From contig CAZYQW010000123.1 of assembly GCA_964649825.1 (NCBI GenBank), positions 1 through 39,079 on the forward strand: a stretch of 39,079 nucleotides of DNA, written 5' to 3'. Source of the DNA: CAZYQW01 sp964649825. Lineage in GTDB: Bacteria; Planctomycetota; B15-G4; JADJEK01. Positions 1 to 6,847 of the stretch are shown here, one piece after another. Position 1 is the first letter of the stretch; each line of letters starts with the position of its first letter. The translations under genes were made by a program, and so were the position numbers. The notes under the pieces are model-generated. The model did no database searches. It saw only the letters and a program-made list of their open reading frames with translations, and had not been told where the DNA came from.

Positions 1-138
1 CGACGGCTGGCGTTACCTCCATCCGCCGCCCGGGTGGCTACCAGATCGAACCGACAATTATCTGGGTGGATCTTTCATCCACAGGTCCTTTCCGCCAAGG
101 GCGTCTCCGCCCGTCTTGGCGCACTGAATCGTTCGGGG
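1..138. other. Window edge, no gene seen
   Basis: This stretch lies downstream of the response-regulator gene on the minus strand. No supportable coding frame is seen. A small hairpin (GTGGAT at 66-71, ATCCAC at 77-82) has no T-tract on either strand, so I do not call it a terminator. Confidence 0.5.
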
Positions 139-1782
139 TCAGGGGTTCGGGACCGGCGAGACGGGGGTGGGGCGGCCGAGCAGGTATCCCTGCCCGAGCT
201 CGATCCCGAGATCGATCAGCACCGCGAGGTCGGCCTCCGTCTCGATCCCCTCCGCGATGATCTCCGATCCGAGGGTCTGGACGACCTGGCTCATGCGGCG
301 CAAGCGTTTGCGAATGACGGCGTCGTGGGCGATTCCGTCGACGAGGCGGCGATCGAGCTTGACGACTTCCGGTTCCAGGCAGATCAACGTCTCGAGACTG
401 CTCCGGCCGAAGCCGACGTCATCGAGCGCGATCGTGACGCCGTGCTTCCGGAGCCGTGCGATGGGGCGATCCAGCTCGGTCGCGTCGCCGACGATCTGCG
501 CTTCGTTCAGCTCGAGACACGGGGTGCGCTCGGCGAGGCTCAGGATGGAAAGGAGGTCGTCGGTCGGCGTCTGGATCAGCGTGTCGGGAAACACGTTCAG
601 GTGGAGTCGAGAACCGTTCCGGAGCTGGGGCGCGGCGCGCGCCGCGGCGCGCAAGCACTCGCGGTCGACGAGCGTGAGCTCGCCGCGGCTCTCGGCCACG
701 CGCAGAAACACGTCCGGCTGCCCGAACCATTGGGAGTCGACGCGGCAGAGCATCTCATGGCCGACGACGGCGCGCGTCGTCAGGTCGACGATGGGCTGCG
801 CGGCCGCACCGAGCCCCTGGCCGCGCAGGAGTCGGTCCATGAGCTGATCGATCTCGCCGAGCAGCGCCGGCTCGTGCGCGGCGGCCACCCGGTTCTTGCC
901 GGCCGCCTTGCTGCGACGGAGGACGACCTGCGCCATCGCGAGCACGTCGTCGAGCTTCATCGTCGGGGAGAACACCTCGACGATTCCCGCGCTGACCGTG
1001 ATGGATCTGACGCGTGACTCGCCGGGGATCGCGAGCCGGTCCTGGAGACGTTCCGTGAGCAAGCGGGCCTCGTCGACCGTCGTCTCGGGAAGGATCGCGA
1101 GAAACTCGTTCTCGCCGACGCGAGCGATCTCGTCGCCGGGCCGGAACGCGGACTGCAGCGTGTGCGCGACCCGGACGATCGTCTCGTCTCCGGCCGCGGC
1201 GCCGTGACGGTGGTTGATCACGCTGAGATCGTCGATGTCGATGAGCACCGCGGCGAGGTGGGTCTTGTCCAGAAACGACCGCGTGCTGAATCGCACGAGC
1301 GACGCCGTCATCGATGCGCGGCCGGGCAGCCCGGTCAGTTCATCCCGGCCGTGGCCGGCGAGGACTCGGTTCAGACGGTCGTCGACGAGTCGTTTCTGTC
1401 GTGCCTTGCGTTCACGGGCGAATCGGATCGCGCGATAGAGGGCGACCGAGTCCATCCCGTCCTTGCTGACGTATTCCTCCGCGCCGATGCGGACGAGTTC
1501 GTCCTCCATCGACGGGGCGGCGGACGACGTCATGGCGACGATCGGCAGGTTCGGCGCGGCGCGGATCGCGCGTTCGACCGTCTGGACTCCCGTGCTGTCC
1601 GGAAGATGCAGATCCAGGAGCAGGACGTCGAATGCCTCGCTCTCCGCGGCGGCGAGAGCCGGCTCGAGACGATCGAACGTGGAGATCTCCGACTTCGACA
1701 CGCCGCTCCGCGCGAGATGGCGGCAGAACGTCCGCGTGTCGACGGGGTCATCCTCGACCAGCAGGACGCGAAGGACGGTCAC
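139..1782 (-). CDS. Response regulator with degenerate GGDEF and EAL domains
   Basis: Likely cytoplasmic c-di-GMP signalling protein of 547 residues. A receiver domain at the N-terminus has the acidic pocket (VEDD, about 10-12) and phospho-acceptor Asp57 in LLLDLHLPD. A GGDEF-like domain (about 145-305) has the signature degraded to GENEF (223-227), but an RxxD motif (RPGD) lies five residues upstream, where the inhibitory c-di-GMP site belongs. The C-terminal EAL domain reads EML instead of EAL, yet keeps the family's metal and catalytic positions: Glu in HEML, Asn in LHLNVFP, Glu in LELNE, the DD pair in ALDDVGFG, Lys in VKLDR, Glu in AEGIE and Gln in GQGYL. I infer a phosphodiesterase controlled by phosphorylation, with the GGDEF part acting as a sensor. 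GTG at 1782 is preferred over an upstream ATG at 1887 because GGGGAGG sits six bases upstream and the receiver fold begins right there. No partner kinase gene is adjacent. Confidence 0.88.
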   Translation of the reverse strand: MTVLRVLLVEDDPVDTRTFCRHLARSGVSKSEISTFDRLEPALAAAESEAFDVLLLDLHLPDSTGVQTVERAIRAAPNLPIVAMTSSAAPSMEDELVRIGAEEYVSKDGMDSVALYRAIRFARERKARQKRLVDDRLNRVLAGHGRDELTGLPGRASMTASLVRFSTRSFLDKTHLAAVLIDIDDLSVINHRHGAAAGDETIVRVAHTLQSAFRPGDEIARVGENEFLAILPETTVDEARLLTERLQDRLAIPGESRVRSITVSAGIVEVFSPTMKLDDVLAMAQVVLRRSKAAGKNRVAAAHEPALLGEIDQLMDRLLRGQGLGAAAQPIVDLTTRAVVGHEMLCRVDSQWFGQPDVFLRVAESRGELTLVDRECLRAAARAAPQLRNGSRLHLNVFPDTLIQTPTDDLLSILSLAERTPCLELNEAQIVGDATELDRPIARLRKHGVTIALDDVGFGRSSLETLICLEPEVVKLDRRLVDGIAHDAVIRKRLRRMSQVVQTLGSEIIAEGIETEADLAVLIDLGIELGQGYLLGRPTPVSPVPNP

Positions 1783-2051
1783 GTCGAACCTCCCCGAGCG
1801 TTCGGCGAACTCAAGGGCCCACGCACGGTGGGTCGGTCGGGTCCGCGGCCGGACACGCCGATTGCTCGCACTGCTGCGTGTCGGCACTTCGCAAACGCTT
1901 CATCGTGCCCCTTTTTGGTCAGCTCGTCGTCAGCTCGGGCGGCATTCGGCAGCCTTCTACTGGCACGCGGGATCCTAGCACTCGAGTCGGATCGAGCGCC
2001 AGCCGGCGGTCGATTGGATCGATTCGGTGGTCGCTTTCGCCGGCGTCGCTC

Positions 2052-2923
2052 GTGGGCGGCGGCGCGGAGGCCGTCCGTGCCTTGGAATCGGCGGCCGGGA
2101 TCCCGCGAACGTACTTCGCGGCCGTCGTGACTCCGCCGGAGCTGACGGAGGAGCGCGTGCTGGCCCGCGACGTCACGTTGGCGATCGACGTCTCCGCCAG
2201 CATGGACGGCCCGAAGTTCGAGCAGGCGCGTGCGGCCGTACGCTGGCTGCTCGACCACCTGAGGGCCAAGGACCGCGTGAACGTGATCGCGTTCAACGAC
2301 GTCTCGAAGCGGTTCGCGGACGCGCCGGTCGCCGCGACGGCCGAGAACCTCGTCCGGCTGCGCGACTTCATCGACGCGTTGACCGCCGTTGGCGGGACCG
2401 CGCTCGGCGACGCCATCCGAACGGCGTGCGCCGCTCCGTGCGAAAGCGGGCGGGTCGCGATGGTGGTGATCCTGACCGACGGACTGGCGACGGTGGGGGA
2501 GGAACGGCCCGACAAGATCGTGCAGTTCGCGAGGGCCGGGGCCGAGCGCGGCCTTCGCGTGCACACGTTCGGAGTCGGATCCGACGTGAACGGGCCGTTG
2601 CTCGAGGGCGTGGCGGCGGCGGGCAGTGGAACGGTCGAGCTCTTCCGACCGGCGGGTGAGGTGGAGTCGCGGCTGACGGCGTTCCTCACCCGGACCTCCT
2701 CGCCCGCGGCCACACGATCGTCCACGGGACGCAGAAGTCCACGCTCCGCCGCGGCGTGAAAGCGCTGCTGAAGGCCGCACGAACCGACGGCGACGAGCGC
2801 GGCTCGTGGGATCCGCAAGCGGACCGCTTCGGCGCCCGCGGAGGACGCGTCTTCACGACCGCCGCGCTCACTCTCTGCCTCGAGGTCGAGGACCGTTACC
2901 TCCGGGTGATCGGCGCGCGCTGA
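2052..2923 (+). pseudogene. Broken VWA-domain gene joined out of frame to a prenyltransferase-like tail
   Basis: The first part (to the stop at about 2757-2759) encodes a von Willebrand A domain: MIDAS-like DVSASMDG, then VGGTALGD, then LTDGLATVG and TFGVGSDVN. This pattern is typical of VIT/VWA proteins, but the N-terminal VIT domain is absent. After the VWA fold the frame becomes low-quality and stops. In the +1 frame, from about 2709 to the TGA at 2921-2923, lies a good match to the tail of planctomycete prenyltransferase/squalene-cyclase-like proteins (RGSWDPQ, GGRVFTTAALTLCLEV, then RYLRV). I read this as a relic formed by deletion and frameshift, or as a two-domain gene with a sequencing frameshift. 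The start is uncertain: GTG 2052 is in frame but has no clear ribosome site. The domain identity is clear; the pseudogene call is an inference. Confidence 0.6.
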
Positions 2924-2977
2924 GTCGGGCCACGGTCGCGGCGGCGCGGATCGTCCGCCTCCGTGCCGGCTCTTGGC

Positions 2978-5710
2978 CTACTCCCCGCCGCCGGCGTCGT
3001 CCGCGAGCGCGTCGATCCGCGCGCGGCAGCCGGCGGCCTCGTCGGCTCGCCCCGACCGTTCGTAGAGCGCGTGAAGGCGTCGCAGCGACGGGAGCAGCCG
3101 GGGGTCGCCGGGCGCGGATCCGTCGAGCGTCTCGATCACGATCGCGAGGTGGGATGCCGCGTCCTCGACTCGTCCCGTCTGCTCGAGCGCGAGCGCGAGG
3201 TCGGAGCGGAGGGCCAGGCTCGCGTCGCTCGGCGGCGTCCGTGCGGAGAACGCCGAGAGCGCCGCTTCCCACGCGGCGATCGCGTCATCGGCTCGACCCT
3301 GAAGCAGCAACGTACGACCCAGTTCGTTCAGGGAGGCGAGGGTCCGAGGGCTCGTCGGGCCGCACAGCCGCTTCTGGACCTCGAACGCGTCGCGGTACAG
3401 CGGCTCGGCCTCGTCGAGACGACCGAGCCGCTGGAGGAAGCCCGCCAGCGAGGACGTATGCGCCGCGACGGTGAGAGGATCGGATGGATCGATCCTCCGG
3501 GACGTGTCGACGGCGTCCCGCAGGCAGCGCTCGGCGTCGTCGAGTCGGCCTTCCTCCGCGTTCACGTGGGCCAACGCCGACAGCGTGATCGCGAACTCGG
3601 ACCAGTCCGGCGCGTCGGTCGAGCGCCAGTGCTCGAGGACGGCTTCGAGCTCCTTCCGCGCGTCCTCGGTTCGGCTCGATTCGGCGAGGGCGACGCCGAG
3701 GTTGACGCGCGTCGCGATCACGACGGGGTGATCGGGCGCCAGCCGGACGAGCCGCGACGCGAGGCAACGGCGCCACTCGGCGACTCCTTCGTCGAGGCGA
3801 CCGTGCTCGCACAGGAGCATCGCGAGCGCGGCGCGCGTCGTCGCGACCAACGTGTGGTCCTCGCCGTGACGCTCGATCTGCATCTCGAGGGCGCGACGGA
3901 ACGACGTCTCCGCGCGTCCCGCGTCGCCGAGCCGTCGCTGGACGCGCGCGACGAGCTCGGGATCCTCGGCCCCGAGCGCGAGCGCCTCCTCGAGGAGCGG
4001 AACCGCCTCGTCCTGGCGGCCCTGATCGAGGAGCACGCCCCCCAGGTTCTTCAAGGTCTGCGAGAGCTCGTCGTCGTGGCCGCCGATCCCGCGCCACAGG
4101 GCGACGCTGCGCTGGAAGTGATCGATCGCCTCCTCGACGCGATGCTGCTCGGCCAGCGCGGCCGCGAGGCGGTTGTGCGCCCGCGCGACCCGGGGACCGG
4201 CTCTGCCGGCTGCGTCCAAGGCAGCCAGTGCGGTGCGCAGGTGCTGCTCCGCTTCCTCGTACTGGCCGAGCGCGAGGTAGCAGCTACCGAGCATCTCGGC
4301 CAACGGCGCGAGCAGCGACGGCTGGTCGCGGAGCTCGGCCGCGCCGCGTCTTGCCGTCACGTCGAGGATGGACATCACGGTGAGCTGCTTGCCACGGCTC
4401 GCGTCCGGCGTGGCCCGCCGGAGCGTGTCCACGAGGAACGTCATCGCCTGTTCGCTGCGCGCCGCCTCCTCGCGCGCGTGCGCTGCTTCGGCGTCGGCCT
4501 TCGTCTCCGCCTCGTGGGCCCGCGCCGTCTCCTGCGCGAGGCGGTCGTTCGCGATCCAGAGCGTGGCCACGAACGCGACGAGTCCGAGCATCGCGGCCAC
4601 GAGCCCGGTCGCGACCGCCCGGTTGCGCGCGAACCACTTCCGCAGTTGATACGCGGTGGTCGGAGGGCGCCTCAGGATCGGCTGGTCCGCCAGGACGCGG
4701 CGCACGTCCTCGCGCAGCGCCGCCACGTTCCGGTAGCGGCGTTCGGGCTCCTTCTCGAGCGCGGCGCCGACGATCGTCTCGAGATCGACGTCGAGATCGG
4801 GACGAACGGAGCGGAGGCGCGCCGGCGCGCCCTCGCCGATCATGCGCACCGACTCGGCGGTGGAGCGGCCATCGAAGTCGAACGGCAGGCGGTCGGTCAG
4901 GAGCTGGAACAGGAGGACGCCAAGCGCGTAGACGTCCGCGCGGAAGTCGACGTCCGCGGGCGGACCGCTCACCTGCTCGGGGCTCATGTACGGAAGCGTG
5001 CCCGGCACGGGCCGGCCGACCGCGGAGATCGTGGTGACGGCGACGTCCGAGTCGGCCACGCGCGCGACGCCGAAGTCGAGGATCTTGGGCCGGCCTTGGT
5101 CGTCGACCAGGATGTTGGCCGGTTTCAGGTCGCGGTGCATCACGCCGCGCGTGTGGGCGTGATCGACCCCGCCGCAGATCTCCACGAACAGCGAGAGCCG
5201 TTTCACGTCGTCGGGGCGCTCCCGTCGGACCCACTCGTCGAGCGGCACGCCCGGCACGAGCTCCATGACGAAGTACGGCAGGCCGTCGTCGGTGTGGCCC
5301 GCGTCGTGGATCGTGGCGATGGTGGGGTCCTGCATCCGCGAGAGCGACTCGACCTCGCGGCGGAACAGGCGGAGCTGGAACGCGTCGGCGAGCGGACCGC
5401 CGCGAAGGAGCTTCAGGGCGACGCGGCGCTTCGGTTCGCTCTGCTCGGCCTCGAACACGACGCCCATGCCGCCCGTCGCGATGCGCCGGACGATGCGGTA
5501 CTTGCCGATCTCCTTGGGCTCGCGCTCGGACGCCGGCACCTCGAGGAACTCGCCGCTCGATCGATCCAACCGCAGGAGCTCGCGCACCTCCTTCTCGAGG
5601 GCCGGATCGTCGTCACCGAGCCGCGCGAGGAACCGTTCCCGCGCCTCGCCTTCGAGGTCGAGGCAGTCCTGGAAGGCCTGGTCGACGCGCCGCCACCGGT
5701 CAGGATCCAT
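2978..5710 (-). CDS. Membrane Ser/Thr protein kinase with TPR sensor region
   Basis: Hanks-type (PknB-like) kinase of 910 residues. An N-terminal helical segment (1-65) precedes the kinase domain (about 70-340). That domain has a glycine loop (ATGGMGVVFEAE), catalytic Lys100 (VALKLL), HRDLKPANI (192-200), DFG (212-214) and SPEQ in place of APE. All catalytic residues are present, so it should be active. One membrane helix lies at about 365-387, followed by a charged Ala/Glu-rich coiled-coil-like stretch and then about ten tetratricopeptide repeats to the C-terminus, probably on the far side of the membrane. The start overlaps the end of the sigma factor gene by 11 bases, with GAGG upstream, so the two are translationally coupled. 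Sigma/kinase pairs of this type are common in Planctomycetota, where the kinase is thought to regulate the sigma factor. The signal sensed is unknown. Confidence 0.93.
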   Translation of the reverse strand: MDPDRWRRVDQAFQDCLDLEGEARERFLARLGDDDPALEKEVRELLRLDRSSGEFLEVPASEREPKEIGKYRIVRRIATGGMGVVFEAEQSEPKRRVALKLLRGGPLADAFQLRLFRREVESLSRMQDPTIATIHDAGHTDDGLPYFVMELVPGVPLDEWVRRERPDDVKRLSLFVEICGGVDHAHTRGVMHRDLKPANILVDDQGRPKILDFGVARVADSDVAVTTISAVGRPVPGTLPYMSPEQVSGPPADVDFRADVYALGVLLFQLLTDRLPFDFDGRSTAESVRMIGEGAPARLRSVRPDLDVDLETIVGAALEKEPERRYRNVAALREDVRRVLADQPILRRPPTTAYQLRKWFARNRAVATGLVAAMLGLVAFVATLWIANDRLAQETARAHEAETKADAEAAHAREEAARSEQAMTFLVDTLRRATPDASRGKQLTVMSILDVTARRGAAELRDQPSLLAPLAEMLGSCYLALGQYEEAEQHLRTALAALDAAGRAGPRVARAHNRLAAALAEQHRVEEAIDHFQRSVALWRGIGGHDDELSQTLKNLGGVLLDQGRQDEAVPLLEEALALGAEDPELVARVQRRLGDAGRAETSFRRALEMQIERHGEDHTLVATTRAALAMLLCEHGRLDEGVAEWRRCLASRLVRLAPDHPVVIATRVNLGVALAESSRTEDARKELEAVLEHWRSTDAPDWSEFAITLSALAHVNAEEGRLDDAERCLRDAVDTSRRIDPSDPLTVAAHTSSLAGFLQRLGRLDEAEPLYRDAFEVQKRLCGPTSPRTLASLNELGRTLLLQGRADDAIAAWEAALSAFSARTPPSDASLALRSDLALALEQTGRVEDAASHLAIVIETLDGSAPGDPRLLPSLRRLHALYERSGRADEAAGCRARIDALADDAGGGE

Positions 5711-6278
5711 CCGCGTCGTCCTCGGCGACCAGCTCCCGGAGGATCCAGGCGCGGGCGGAGACCCAGTCCCGCTTCCCGGTGGCCAGCGAGATACCGAGCA
5801 CGGCGCACGCCTCGTTGAGCTGGAGTCCGGCGAAGTACCTCAGCTCCACGAGCTTCGCCTTGCGCGGGTCGATGGACAACAGGCGATCGAGTGCCGAGTC
5901 CACCGCCAAGCACTCCGCGGCGGGTTCGGTGCGGAGCTGGGCGGCGTCCTCGAGCGTGATGCGGGTGAACTCGCCGCCGCGCTTCTTCCGCTTCCGGGCC
6001 ACCGCGTGGTTGATGAGGATCCGCCGCATCGCGGTCGACGCGACCGCCAGGAACTCGGCGCGGTTCCTCCACGTCGCTTCCCGCACGTCGCTCAGGCGCA
6101 GGTAGGTCTCGTGGACGAGCGCGGTCGTCTGGAGCAGGTGGTCCGGCGCTTCGTGTGCGAGATGGTGGTGCGCGAGGCGGTGCAGGTCGCGATAGACCAA
6201 CGGCACGACCCGTTCGAGAGTGGCACGTGCATCTTCGTCGGCGTCCGCGAGGGCGCGAACCTGCGTGTCTAGACCCAT
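5700..6278 (-). CDS. ECF-type RNA polymerase sigma factor
   Basis: Sigma factor of 192 residues with two domains. Region 2 (about 10-80) includes VYRDLHRLAHHHLAHE and TTALVHETYLRL. Region 4 (about 125-180) has DPRKAKLVELRYFAGLQLNEACAVLGIS, a helix-turn-helix. This layout, and LINHAVARKRKKRGG after region 2, match the ECF group known from Planctomycetota and Acidobacteria (TIGR02999-like). It should direct polymerase to a small set of promoters. No anti-sigma factor gene is nearby. Instead the downstream Ser/Thr kinase overlaps by 11 bases and is the likely regulator. An ATG at 6329 is possible, but ATG 6278 begins at the conserved domain and has AGGGCGG just upstream, so I chose it. The promoter must lie in the gap to its right. 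Confidence 0.92.
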   Translation of the reverse strand: MGLDTQVRALADADEDARATLERVVPLVYRDLHRLAHHHLAHEAPDHLLQTTALVHETYLRLSDVREATWRNRAEFLAVASTAMRRILINHAVARKRKKRGGEFTRITLEDAAQLRTEPAAECLAVDSALDRLLSIDPRKAKLVELRYFAGLQLNEACAVLGISLATGKRDWVSARAWILRELVAEDDADGS

Positions 6279-6369
6279 ACGACACCGCCCTGAGCGCGTG
6301 ATTCTCCCGCGTCGCGTCAGGCTCGTCACCAGAAAAGTGAGCCCAGGTGACCCTCGACGAGGCGTCTCT

Positions 6370-6539
6370 CACTGCACCGTGGAGCCAGCATGGCTGCCCC
6401 ATGCAGTGCGGGACGTGCGAGCCCTTCGGTTGGCCTGATTCGTCGCACGGGTCGGGCCGAGTAGGGGGAGGGCTCTCACGATCTGACGGTGGAAGCCGGC
6501 GGGCCCGATTCCCGGATCGGTCTGCGCCGGCTTCGTTTT
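6370..6539 (+). ncRNA. Candidate structured RNA ending in a terminator-like hairpin
   Basis: Three consecutive stem-loops are visible. The first pairs CACTGCA (6370-6376) with TGCAGTG (6402-6408) and, inside it, AGCCA (6383-6387) with TGGCT (6391-6395). The second pairs GAGCCCT (about 6419-6425) with AGGGCTC (about 6469-6475), with inner TCGG/CCGA and CCTGA/TCGGG pairing. The third is a 15-pair hairpin followed by GTTTT. I recognise no known family: it does not match SRP RNA, tmRNA, RNase P RNA or the riboswitch classes I compared by eye. There is no downstream plus-strand gene, so a free-standing small RNA is more likely than a riboswitch. The 5' end is unknown. Confidence 0.3.
6492..6539 (+). 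terminator. Strong hairpin plus T-tract
   Basis: GAAGCCGGCG (6492-6501) pairs with CGCCGGCTTC (6525-6534). Inside it CCGAT (6505-6509) pairs with ATCGG (6516-6520), and the hairpin is followed by GTTTT. This has the form of an intrinsic terminator on the plus strand. Confidence 0.5.
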
Positions 6540-6739
6540 CGAGACGCCCACCTCGTTTTCTAGAGGATGGATGGGTCGTTCGACGTGAAGTCAGGTCGAA
6601 CAGGCCCTTTTTTCGTGACGGAAGGTTGTCTATCGTCAGCGGCCGTGGGGGAACGGAAGACGTCCCCCTCGAAATGGAAACCGCTCGGGCGACTGGCAAC
6701 CTCCACCCCCCCCCCTACTCGCCAGGAACTCGATGCGGG

Positions 6740-6772
6740 GGGCGGGCCGGCAGTTGCAGGCTCGCCCTTTTT
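6740..6772 (+). terminator. Intrinsic terminator-like hairpin
   Basis: GGGCGGGCC (6740-6748) pairs with GGCTCGCCC (6759-6767) over nine pairs including one G-U, with a 10-base loop and TTTTT at 6768-6772. It has canonical form on the plus strand, although no plus-strand gene is recognised upstream. A further hairpin at about 6647-6668 (GGGGG/CCCCC with inner ACG/CGT) precedes it, so a second small transcript could end here. Confidence 0.5.
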
Positions 6773-6847
6773 CGTCCTTGAGCGGCTCGCCCGCGTGCGC
6801 GCGCGACCACTCCGAAGGCGATGCGGCGGCCGCCGTCCCGCGCGCGT

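Larger units (their letters stand above)
6279..6847. other. 569-base intergenic gap with several plus-strand hairpins, no clear gene
   Basis: This gap lies between two minus-strand genes and should hold the promoter of the sigma/kinase operon, which I cannot place. No convincing protein is encoded. It does contain at least five stable stem-loops, three of them followed by T-runs on the plus strand (near 6536, 6608 and 6768), plus a 9-base direct repeat GGCTCGCCC (6759-6767 and 6784-6792). The T-runs point away from the direction of both neighbouring genes, so they do not simply terminate them. Confidence 0.6.

Noticed and set aside
66..82. Hairpin as terminator of the response regulator gene
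   Set aside because: The stem is only six pairs and no T-run follows on the minus strand.
34..1017. Long plus-strand open frame opposite the response regulator
   Set aside because: It is a shadow in GC-rich DNA: no family motif, while the minus strand encodes clear receiver, GGDEF and EAL blocks.
2963..5818. 951-residue plus-strand open frame
   Set aside because: It lies opposite the Ser/Thr kinase, is rich in Arg/Gly/Glu and has no recognisable domain.
6370..6539. Assignment of the structured region to cobalamin, c-di-GMP or SRP RNA families
   Set aside because: Family-defining conserved blocks could not be found by eye, so it is left as unassigned structure.
6578..6613. Terminator from GTTCGAC/GTCGAAC and the following T6
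   Set aside because: The stem is seven pairs, but the T-run starts six bases after it, too far for a canonical intrinsic terminator.
6347..6781. 144-codon plus-strand frame in the intergenic gap
   Set aside because: No ribosome site or family is seen, the sequence is Arg/Gly/Ser-rich, and it runs through several stable hairpins.
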